Assembly (NCBI GenBank): GCA_029237695.1
Contig: JAQRGA010000118.1
Span: 1 to 64,000 of the forward strand
DNA: 64,000 nt
Direction of reading: 5' to 3'
From: Conchocele bisecta
Taxonomy: Eukaryota > Mollusca > Bivalvia > Lucinida > Thyasiridae
Shown here in pieces: positions 34,422 through 42,209 of this stretch. The stretch's first letter is position 1; every line of letters starts with the position of its first letter. A program made the position numbers and the translations under genes. The notes below the pieces were generated by a model that worked only from the letters and a program-made list of their open reading frames with translations, had not been told where the DNA came from and searched no databases.

Positions 34422-35057
34422 TTAATTGATAACTTCATAATTTATGGGTTGATCAGTCTTTAACAGAAGCTTGGCGTGCTTAGTTTCCGAAAGAATCTCT
34501 CGAACCTCCAGACGCTCCTCGCGCGTTGGGATAACGTCGATCTCTCGAAGACAGTCATCGCATGAGTCTCGGTCCTTGCAGTGGAAGAGGGCGACCCATT
34601 TCGTTTGATCGCGTAGATCCTTGAAGACGGCGTTGTACTTTTGAGTGGAGATCCATACGCTTTGCCCCGCATGGCGGCCAGAAAATGCGAGCTCGGAGAG
34701 CATGTCCTTCGTTTTGGTCATCGCCGCCTTTGCCGAGCAATCGTCAATCACGTATAAGGTGGACTCACCCTGGAATAGTTGGTATAAACCACGCAGCCAA
34801 TCGTGAACTCTGTCGCCGGGGTCAACGACGTATACCTCAGGGTCGGTCCATATCCACGGGCGCCGCTGATAAGTCTCGTTGTGCCGCACAGTGGGACACA
34901 GGATCACGATGTGACGAAAGGCATCGCGGTAGGAGCCCTGGAGCCAGTCTAGCATGAAAACGGTTTTTCCGCATCCTGTCTGCCCACATGTTATGGCAGA
35001 GTGGGCATAACAAACTTTATTTTTATTTTCAGTAGATTGCTGAGACGTATCGGCCAT
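34422..35057 (-). CDS. A32/FtsK-HerA-type genome packaging ATPase
   Basis: 211 codons, intact. Walker A is GQTGCGKT (residues about 23-30); Walker B is LYVIDDC (about residue 100), followed by a sensor-like WISTQ. Size and motif spacing fit the short packaging ATPases of Polintons, virophages and adenovirus-like relatives, which pump DNA into the capsid at a vertex. ATG at 35,057 was chosen because it begins a short polar leader before the nucleotide-binding domain. It overlaps the 3' end of the major capsid gene by 29 bp in another frame on the same strand, which indicates translational or transcriptional coupling. One of the few genes in the element without a break. Confidence 0.93.
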   Translation of the reverse strand: MADTSQQSTENKNKVCYAHSAITCGQTGCGKTVFMLDWLQGSYRDAFRHIVILCPTVRHNETYQRRPWIWTDPEVYVVDPGDRVHDWLRGLYQLFQGESTLYVIDDCSAKAAMTKTKDMLSELAFSGRHAGQSVWISTQKYNAVFKDLRDQTKWVALFHCKDRDSCDDCLREIDVIPTREERLEVREILSETKHAKLLLKTDQPINYEVIN

Positions 35058-36324
35058 CTTCGATGCTGAGTTGTGCGTCTGTGATTATATATAAGTACAC
35101 GTTCAATGCGCCAGCTCCGTCCGCCTCTTTGGTTATCTGGATCGTCACACCCTCGCTAGCGTTCTCAACTTGAAGTCCGATACCGTGCATTTGGTCGTCG
35201 TCGCTGGCTCGCATGTCTAGCCATAACGCGTATTTGGTAGTCAGGAACTGCGCGAGGGAGACGTCCGAGAGCTGCAGGTCTTCGGCAACTGCGGCAACCT
35301 CCGGGGAGTGCTTAGAGCCGGCAGCAAACTGCTTTCTGGCTTCGTCCCAATGCTGGAGCGCACGAAGGCCCTGGCTGTATAATTGATTGGGGACTCCCTC
35401 GATCGTCACCTAGACCTTCGTGATTTTGGGGTTATAGAATGTGTCTCTTTTTCTAGCCCCGAGCGCGAACCGACCCTCCTGGAACAGCATCAGTATACAT
35501 TTCATCGAGCGGGCGGGTACGTTGACATTAATATTCCACAATGTGTCGCTTTTGTCTTTCGTCATCTTGCGGTGGCGAAGAACTCGGTCGTAAAGTATGG
35601 CAACGGGCCCGGCGTACTGGAATCTGAACAATCGTGCGAGTTTGGGCATCGTGACCATGTCGTACTCAAGCGAAACATTGTCGATCGTATACGTCGATGT
35701 AACGTCGGTGGCTATGAGAACTGGACCGTAGTCGTTGAACGTTAGTTCGTATTCGAGGCGGTCAGCCAAAGCGCTCTGATAGTAGGGCATGTGACTCTCC
35801 AACAGCTCAAAGTCGAGCTGGATGTAGAAGCGGTTGCCGTAAGCGGCCGCGATCGCGTTGTCCCTCGCGTCGTTATCTACCTTGTTACCAGCCCCGATTC
35901 TAAGTCTGGTTACGTTCTTATTTGTGCTGGTGTCAATACGCTGATAGACCGCGTTTTCGCGCTCTTGCGCCGACTTCCACAGATCCTGGTAACAATGGTA
36001 GACGTCGCTGTGTTCGATCGACATCACCTCATTACCAGAAATCTTTATCATGGTCTTCCTGACGATGGCGCGACCCAGGTTCTGAACGACGGTTCGGTCC
36101 GCGTCCTTCGACGTCAGCGAAATAGTGAAAGCGAGGCGAACAGTCACCGGCACAATGACGTCGCTAGCTCCGAGGTTGGGGAAGCGGGCCAACAGCTGCT
36201 GGTTCTGGTCGATCGTCGATTGGTTGTTCGTAATAACGACGCTCTGTCTGACTCCTTTCGCCCCGAGGGGCTCCCGCAGTCTGCGGTATGGATTGAGTTT
36301 GTGAGCGTATTGACTCGAAGACAT
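35029..36324 (-). pseudogene. major capsid protein (double jelly roll), one in-frame TAG
   Basis: Starts at ATG 36,324 and would run 431 codons to 35,029. A single TAG at 35,410-35,412 interrupts it after residue 304; the same frame then continues open for 126 codons to ITDAQLSIEDGRYVSAIY, the C-terminus typical of Polinton capsid proteins as I remember them. The N-terminus (MSSSQYAHKLNPYRRL), length and beta-rich sequence with the FNDYGP region fit the double-jelly-roll hexon-like subunit that forms the icosahedral shell. No frameshift is present. The downstream part starts with GTG, not ATG, so independent expression is unlikely; either the gene is dead or the TAG is read through. Convergent in function with the overlapping packaging ATPase. 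Confidence 0.88.
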
Positions 36325-36350
36325 ATTTAGTAATTTAGGACGATATTGGC
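36325..36350. promoter_or_regulatory. 26-bp divergent intergenic region
   Basis: Separates the ATG of the major capsid gene (-) from the ATG of the coiled-coil gene (+). AT-rich (ATTTAGTAATTTAGGACGAT). Any promoters for the two late-type genes must lie here or within the coding regions. Confidence 0.5.
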
Positions 36351-37361
36351 ATGGACGAATTCGATCTCACTACGGGCAACCGAGACGATGACATCGACGA
36401 TGATGACGACTTCGATGATTACCTCGCGAACATTGACGAAACGGCCTTCATAGAGACACCAGCCGGCGAGGAAATAGGTGGCGCTACCAGCAGCGTTGAT
36501 CTAAGTCGGGAATTAGTCAAGTCAGCTGTAGACGACTACTACAACCGTTTGGTAGAAAAAGGTGCGGTCCAGTCTGTCGGCCGCGACTACTCCAAGTTCG
36601 AATTGGATATGCGCGGTAGGTTGCGACTAAAAGCATCAAATGTCCCAATCATCAACATGAAGACCGGAAAACCCCTAGCGCTGAGCACCATTGCCGGAAA
36701 CCGGGACGGTGGCGAAATCGTAAGGAGCGAACTAGGATTCGTAGATTGGAAGAGGGGTAAAACAATCATGCCGGCCCGCGCTGTAGAGGCCCTACATTCT
36801 ACCGACGAAACGATGGCAAAGACGGCCGCCGCTATAGAAACTTTCGAGCTCAGCGAGATCCCTCGTGTAGCCACCGACGCTATTCGCACAATGGAGCTCA
36901 TCAAAAGCGAGATAGATGGAATACTCAGCACGATGGATGACCCGCCGTTACCTCTTCGCGAACTCCGGGTCCTCGATAGGGCTATGCAAACAGTCCGGGG
37001 TGAATTGGTCCATAACCTCTCCAAACTCACGGCGCTGGATGAACATATCGCGCTAGAAGAAAGAAAACTTGGGGAAGTCCGTGACGATAGAGAATCTACC
37101 GAGCGGATCACCGAACGCTTGCGGTCGTTGCGGGATGAAAAAAGCAGCTCGCTCGGAGGCTGCATCGGTCTGCCGTGAGGCTCTCCGCACACAAATAAGT
37201 CGTATCCGCGAAACAATCTCGAGGGTTCTGCACGAGGAGACGACACTCGGTGAGCGTCTTCGCACTCTGTTCAGAGAGCAGGGCGTCACAATAGGAAGCA
37301 TCCTTTCAGCTGTCGGCATGACTATATCAACCATAGTTCTAGCTTTCAATGGCGGTGTGGC

Positions 37362-37436
37362 GGTTGCACCCGCGCCAGCTCCCGCGCCAGCACCCGCGCC
37401 AGCACCCGCGCCAGCACCCGCGCCAGCATCCGGTGG
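37362..37436 (+). repeat. 12-bp minisatellite encoding an Ala-Pro linker
   Basis: GCGCCAGCACCC repeated about six times, read as APAPAP between the two membrane-associated parts of the coiled-coil protein. Length-variable, rigid linker. Confidence 0.9.
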
Positions 37437-37740
37437 AGCCAAGGATTTGGTAAAAAAGCATCTGAAAGCCCTCGCCAGTCTCCTAGCTAAATTAGCCGGA
37501 AAGGTGGCTGCCGCGCTGCCTGGGCTGATCGGGGGTCTCGTTTCCTACTTGTTATCTATATTATCAAAAACGGCCGGATGGCTCGCCGATAATGCTTGGG
37601 CTTTAACCGTGGCAATCGCCTATCTCCTGCTTTTATTCTCCCGAGAGTTTCTAAAACCAAATAGTCCGATCACCACGAGGGCGACGAAGAGCCCTAATTT
37701 CTCATCCTCGTGGGTTGTGACACTAGTTCCCGCTCCTGTT

Positions 37741-37814
37741 CCAATCCAATCGCGATTGGAAGAATTGGGGGAACTTGATGGTGCATCCAATTCTTCCAAT
37801 CGCGATTGGATTGG
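37741..37814. repeat. 28-bp inverted repeat carrying CCAATCGCGATTGG
   Basis: 37,741-37,768 and 37,787-37,814 are exact reverse complements separated by 18 nt. Each arm has the self-complementary core CCAATCGCGATTGG (37,746-37,759; 37,796-37,809). It lies inside the 3' end of the coiled-coil gene, just before the convergent gene junction at 37,866-37,869. Confidence 0.95.
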
Positions 37815-37865
37815 GGGTACTGGGGTGGGTGCTTGCGGTTTTATGAAATCGGTTCCACTTCCAAC

Positions 37866-39071
37866 CTAAACTCCTAATCGAGATTGGATGAACCCGAGCA
37901 TGTTGGGGTTGCGCTTGATGATATTCGCGTTCAAGTTCCAGTTGTGGCCGATTTTTTGATAGACGGTGGCGATTACGATCTGATTATTGTAACCGTCAAC
38001 CGGGTCGTCTCGTAGTATCATATTGCTCGGCGCCATATAAAGACCTATTCCAAATACATAGTCTACTGGGGTACTGGCATTCTGCAAAACGTCTTGATAA
38101 TTCTGAATCGCCTTCTCCAGGTCCACCTTAGCTGAGATGGCGTCCTCTACAAGTGCCAATAATTGGTTTTGCGCGTCAAACGCCGTTCCCGTGCCCAGTA
38201 TAGAAATGCGCGTTTGCTTCTGTGCGCCGAGGATGGCCCAGACGTATGTGCGAATGGAGTCGTTGAGGCGGGTAACACCGGCATGCGTAAACCCTAGATC
38301 CTAATCTAACATAAATGTACACCACGCGTCCTGTACCTCAGCAGCTTGCTGTATGTAATCGACGTGAGCTCGTTTCGGAGGTAACCAATTGTAGGATGAG
38401 ACGCCGCAGTGCCGACCTCCAGACACTTCCGGCCCGAAGGTCATCGTCGCGGGGTCAAAATTCCCGGCGTTCCGACTGACAATGTGGTCGCCGGAGTGAT
38501 CATGTCTAAAATCAGTCTGCTCCAATTCCCGGACTGGCCCCGAATGAGAACGTCCCCGAGGCCAGTGCTGGTAGAAAATGTTTTCTGTCTCCAGTCCGCG
38601 TCTTTTGAAACGTTAAATTCGTAAAGATTCTTTCAAACGCCATACGGTCGTATGCGTTGGAAATGGGATTACAGGCGTCGTCTTGGGGTAGTGAAATACC
38701 TAGTTCTTTGATTATCCTCCTAATAGTGTAGTACGTGTGAAAGTTATAAACGGCCCTCAAGAAGGGATCCTCCGCAACCAGATGGTCCTGATAGGAAACC
38801 CACATCAGGCTGTTGCTCACCGTACGGCGAATTTGAGCTGATGCTGTCAAGACTGCATCGGTGTTGCTTTCCACACGTTCACGGCGTCCATTGTTATAAT
38901 CTATGGCAGCCTATATTGTTCACAGATGTCGGGGAAGTTGGTTTGAAAGCCTTTTCCACCGCGAACTTGGATAATGGGGCGCACAAGCCCACCAATGGTG
39001 TTCTTTTGAGTGCATCCACCTCCGACCAGGTACTTTGCATTAGAATTAAAGCTAAAAGCCTTGGTATCCAT
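37866..39071 (-). pseudogene. uncharacterised conserved Polinton protein, about 400 codons
   Basis: ATG 39,071 opens MDTKAFSFNSNAKYLVGGG and stays open to TAG 38,901. The frame then shifts (near 38,901) into RRERVESNTDAVLTASAQIR, shifts again near 38,520 into the NFDPATMTFGPEV stretch, meets an in-frame TAG at 38,301-38,303, and continues as LNDSIRTYVWAILGAQKQ to the end at 37,866, where the palindromic repeat supplies the last residues (FIQSRLGV). I recall relatives of this protein (motifs YNFHTYYTIRRI and VDLEKAIQNYQ) in other invertebrate Polintons, without assigned function. Mostly alpha-helical, no membrane segment. Convergent with the gene ending at 37,869. Confidence 0.65.
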
Positions 39072-39101
39072 TTAAATATATTATTATCTTTGCTATCACT
39101 A
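39072..39101. promoter_or_regulatory. 30-bp divergent intergenic region
   Basis: Lies between the ATG at 39,071 (-) and the ATG at 39,102 (+): TTAAATATATTATTATCTTT. A TATA-like TTAAATATAT suggests a compact bidirectional promoter; inferred. Confidence 0.45.
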
Positions 39102-39769
39102 ATGTTCAAAAAGAGAGTTGTGAGCTTCAGAAGTCAATCGACAACTTATGCGGAAAACGCCGGGTAGGCCTCAGATCAATCACCTTCACGGTTGGGTGGG
39201 AGAATGTGGGGAAGAGCGAAGGGTTTGGCTATGTGAAGGATGGACGCTCAGTAAGTGTAAAGCTGCCTCCCGGACTGTGGGGAGTAAGACAGCTCATATA
39301 CTTTGTTTCCACCGAGCTTGACGGTATAGTCAACCTCACAGTATCGAAGGCTACCGGGCTCACAACAATGACCATCGGCCCAGACAGCCGAGTAAGGATA
39401 TCCCCGACGTTGGGTATTCGACTCGGTTTTAGAGAGACATACTCCGCGAATAAAGGATTGTTTGTCCCGGGTGTGTACATCGGTGATAACCCGGTGGACT
39501 TCGCCTTCACGAAAACTCTCAGGGTGCACCTGGATCGGGTGAACACATCGTACAACACGGTAAACGGATCTCACAGCACATTACTGAAAACCGTGCAAGC
39601 CAGTGATTGTTTATTTGGGGAGACTGTGACCTTAGACTTCCCCTGCCCCGAGTTGAAAGTTTTGGAATCGGGACATATCCACGAATTTACGGTGTCTATT
39701 CTTGATGATCAAGCGAGAGAGTTGAAAAACTATTACCCGATTTCGGTCGTCCTAGAAATTTCAAATTAA
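39102..39769 (+). pseudogene. penton-like minor capsid protein (single jelly roll)
   Basis: The N-terminus is taken from ATG 39,102 (MFKKRVVSFRSQ), open to TAG 39,165. The remainder is in a different frame, open through 39,206 to TAA 39,769: VSVKLPPGLWGVRQLIYFVS, an ISPTLGIRLGF block, LRVHLDRVNTSY, and a C-terminus (FTVSILDDQARELKNYYPIS) with the order of beta-strand blocks I associate with the penton of invertebrate Polintons, which caps the fivefold vertices. One frameshift at about 39,155-39,180 is the only break seen. An internal GTG at 39,206 is not a credible start, since it would remove the first strands. Confidence 0.7.
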
Positions 39770-39818
39770 TTAAATTTAAGAAAATTAGAATTAGACTTAT
39801 GTTATAACAACCAACATT

Positions 39819-41299
39819 ATGAGTATGTACGGACCAGGTAGTTGTTCCAATTGCAATCGCGATTGGGTGACATATATAAAGTCAAAGAATCCGAGTAACA
39901 ATGATGTTTCCGACGGAGACCCCGGATCCAACCCCACAGGTGATTTTTTAACTACCGGAAAAAGAAAGGCCTTGCTCAATACGACTATATCGGCGGCCAC
40001 GGACGATATTCGCAAGAGTATAGCACAGCTTAGAGTAGACGTCCTGACGGCGACTGCACAAGTTCGCGAAGAGGCACATACAAGACTTAAGGATCTCGGA
40101 GGAAAAAGTAATCCAAGTTCGGGAAGTGGATCATGCAGCACTTACGGAACTTGGCGGAAAAATAACCGAATTTCGGGAAGAGGCCCATACAGAGTTTATG
40201 GAAGTTTCCGATAAACTGAAACGTGTTCGTAGATACGCTAACAAAGCTATTGAGGATACCTCTGAAAAGGTTCGTGTTGAGGTCTTATCACTGATCAATA
40301 GAACTATATCGGCGGCCACGGACGAGATTCATAAGAGTCTACTATCACAACTTAGAGTATATGCCCTGGCTGTGACTACACAAAGTCGTGAAGAAACACA
40401 TACAGAACTAAACAAACTAGAAGGAAAAATAACCGAATTTCGGGAAGAGGCCCTGGCTGTAACTACACAAAGTCGTGAAGAAACACATACAAAACTAAAC
40501 AAACTAGAAGGGAAAATAACCGAATTTCTGGTAAACTGTTCCGATAAACTGAAACGTGTTTGTAGAGACGCTCACAAAGCGATTGAGGATACCTCTGAAA
40601 AGGTTCGTGTTGATGCCCATACCGCTACCATGAAGCTTACCGCATTGATTAACACATCTGTAGAGCAGTTTAAGCTATTACGCCGCATAAAACTTATCAT
40701 CACAGTTTGGGCTGAGAAGTGGGGCCCATTGAATGTGGGGATCTATGAATATTCGTTCGGTGCCAAAGCGAGCAATATATATGGGGGATATGCCCTGGCA
40801 TCCTTGTTATCATCCGTTTCTATACTGGGTGGGGCCGGAACCGCTGCATTGTTATCTACAGTCGTGGCAATTCCTATTGCCGCGGGTTTGAGTGGTGTAG
40901 CCGCTGGGGCGGGAATGCTGTGTATGGCGCTTTGAGTAGTGGGGAGAAAATTCGAGAAAAAAAAGTAGAAAGCACGACAGAATATCGGTTCTCGCGAGGT
41001 CTAATAAAAATACCATCGACATTATCGTGTCCAAAGCGTTGGCTTTTAAAAATATATCGGACGCCGAATTTGAGACGGTGGTGGAGGTGATTTCTCGATA
41101 TGAGGATTTAAAAAATACTATTAGAACTAAGGCGCGCGCCACCCTTCCCAAGATTGAGAATACTGATTGGAATAAATTTAGGTTAAAACTGGGAGATAAA
41201 GTGGTCCAACCGAGGCTCGAACTCGCGCCAGCAAAACTCTTCTGGGTCCACCTCGCTAAGCCTTCGCTTAATCTCTTCTCTTCTCATTTTCATTCTTAG
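39819..41299 (+). pseudogene. repeat-rich coiled-coil and membrane protein, two frameshifts
   Basis: ATG 39,819 opens MSMYGPGSCSNCNRDWVTYI (with a palindromic repeat at its start) and runs to 40,214. After a shift near 40,130 the frame 40,126-40,935 holds several helical repeats (ISAATDEIHKS, EDTSEKVRV, LNKLEGKITEF) and a Gly/Ala-rich hydrophobic C-terminus (GGAGTAALLSTVVAIPIAAG). The region downstream of an A8 run near 40,957 is in another frame and carries KHDRISVLARSNKNTIDII and SDAEFETVVEVISRYEDLKN, which I recall as the conserved end of such Polinton proteins. Architecture resembles apolipoprotein-like or membrane-active helical proteins; role unknown. The last roughly 40 codons (41,183-41,299) may be non-genuine. 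Confidence 0.6.
40363..40536 (+). repeat. 87-bp in-frame tandem duplication
   Basis: GCCCTGGCTGTGACTACACA at 40,363 and GCCCTGGCTGTAACTACACA at 40,450 start two adjacent 29-codon copies that differ by only a few bases. A recent duplication inside the coiled coil, preserving frame. Confidence 0.9.
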
Positions 41300-41694
41300 C
41301 GTGGTGTTACGCTCACATCTATTACACCCCATCATTGGACTGTTCACCGCGCACCCCTCCTCTTCATTACCTTCTGTGTAGAGCAGACAGAGTGCAATAT
41401 ACATGTGGCAAAGATCTCACCGGTGAGAACATTAGAGTACTGGTGTCCCAGTAACATAAACGTGTTTATTTCTCGTATATAAACCTAACTTTGTTGGAAA
41501 AAGTAATAGTTGTTTTTTATTTGTTTTCTATAAATAACTGTGTGTGTACCCCGTCTGTGTAAATCGATAGCCCGTTTACATACCATCGATAAGGAAAAAT
41601 ACACATGTTAATTAGAACATTGTCATCTGCTTGGTTTTTGTGACGCGTTTGTGAGGAAACAAACTACACATCAGATCGGTTCTATCATTCTAAC
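41300..41694. other. Polinton interval without a supported gene
   Basis: A 73-codon frame on the - strand (41,183-41,404) overlaps the end of the previous gene in antisense. It has two cysteines and a RREEIKRRLSEVDPEEF stretch but no recognised family. The remainder, 41,405-41,694, is AT-rich. In intact relatives an integrase would be expected near one terminus; none is visible here. Confidence 0.5.
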
Positions 41695-41964
41695 TTACTT
41701 TCGGATTTGAATTATTACTAAACGATAGTACTTCCGAGCACGTAATCCCTTGTTAACCATTCGATGCGTAGCCTGAGTGCCACCGCATGGTGGACATAGC
41801 AGTGACTCAGCTTTGGTCCCTACCCCGCAATGCCGACATGTGCGAGTTGAAACGGACCCTCTTCTCATCCATGCCCGGTGATGTTTGCAATACTCGTAAA
41901 TACCGGTACGATGACATCTCTCGTGACTACCTGTCTTCAACCACCCACACTTAGCTAGAACCAT
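41695..41964 (-). CDS. small Cys/His-rich zinc-binding protein
   Basis: 89 codons from ATG 41,964, the first ATG inside the right terminal repeat; a longer frame reaching into the repeat (to 42,096) is an artefact. Cysteines and histidines occur in clusters: CGWLKTGSHERCHRTGIYEY with CKHHR, then TCRHCGVG and LLCPPCGG, giving two probable zinc sites, followed by a basic tail. Similar short Cys-rich proteins occur beside Polinton termini as I remember them; their role is unknown, perhaps nucleic-acid binding or regulation. Intact. It is the mirror image of the SAP-like gene at the other end, also beginning just inside a terminal repeat. Confidence 0.7.
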   Translation of the reverse strand: MVLAKCGWLKTGSHERCHRTGIYEYCKHHRAWMRRGSVSTRTCRHCGVGTKAESLLCPPCGGTQATHRMVNKGLRARKYYRLVIIQIRK

Positions 41965-41977
41965 TATGTGATGTATA

Positions 41978-42202
41978 TATATACTGAGTATAACTAATTG
42001 ATTCTTATCTCTAATAGGGTATAATCTCGTTGATAACTTCTCATCCACACCCGCCGAACAGTGGGGGAAAATCCCAAGTAGTATATGTGAGTCCACAATG
42101 ATACCACCTTCTTGATGAGAGCCACGGCGCGTAGCGGGGGGGGGGGGGGGGGGGGGGTTCCATTAGAGGGAGGTGGTATCATTTTGACTCCAATATACTA
42201 CT
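41978..42202. repeat. Polinton right terminal inverted repeat
   Basis: Reverse complement of 29,308-29,440 plus one copy of the 75-bp inner unit (ATACTGAGTATAACTAATTG, TTATCTCTAATAGGGTATAA). Contains a G22 run at 42,136-42,157, longer than the C13 on the left, and an insertion TTCCATTAGAGGG absent from the left. Ends ATACTACT. Confidence 0.92.
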
Positions 42203-42208
42203 TGTTTA
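42203..42208. repeat. Polinton target-site duplication, right copy
   Basis: TGTTTA, identical to 29,303-29,308. Confidence 0.8.
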
Positions 42209-42209
42209 A

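Larger units (their letters stand above)
36351..37869 (+). pseudogene. coiled-coil and membrane protein of Polintons, one frameshift
   Basis: ATG 36,351 opens a 275-codon frame: very acidic N-terminus (DDDIDDDDDFDDYL), a globular middle (RGRLRLKASNVP), and a coiled coil (about residues 170-270). After a six-A run near 37,138 the coding frame changes; the continuation (RTQISRIRETISRVLHEETT) leads to a hydrophobic segment (SILSAVGMTISTIVLAFNGG), an Ala-Pro linker, the KHLKALASLLAKLAGKVAAA helix, and a C-terminal membrane helix (ALTVAIAYLLLLFS). The overall order matches a conserved Polinton protein of unknown function. The last 60 residues include two palindromic repeats and look unusual. Ends at TAA 37,867-37,869, overlapping the stop of the opposite gene. 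Confidence 0.75.
29308..42202. mobile_element. Maverick/Polinton-type virus-like transposon, decayed
   Basis: A 12.9-kb element bounded by inverted repeats beginning AGTAGTATA and by a TGTTT(A) duplication. Polintons are large self-synthesising DNA transposons related to adenovirus-like and virophage-like viruses. Present here: protein-primed DNA polymerase B (broken), packaging ATPase, major capsid and penton-like proteins, and the set of small membrane and coiled-coil proteins usual in invertebrate copies. Not found: the retrovirus-type integrase and the adenain-like protease. Genes are tightly packed, many with stop/start overlaps, and GC-richer than the flanks. Breaks in at least seven genes show that this copy could not act alone. 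Confidence 0.93.

Noticed and set aside
34685..34957. + strand ORFs over the ATPase and capsid genes (also 35,383-35,745 and 35,791-36,330)
   Set aside because: Antisense shadows of well-recognised genes in GC-rich sequence.
41190..41290. tRNA-like sequence on the - strand
   Set aside because: GAGTTCGAGCCTC matches a B box and TAGCGAGGTGG resembles an A box, but no acceptor stem can be formed with TTGGACC and the cloverleaf is incomplete. It overlaps the end of a coding frame.
41183..41404. 73-codon - strand ORF as a genuine gene
   Set aside because: Overlaps the coiled-coil gene antisense, and I cannot match it to any known Polinton protein; left as unassigned.
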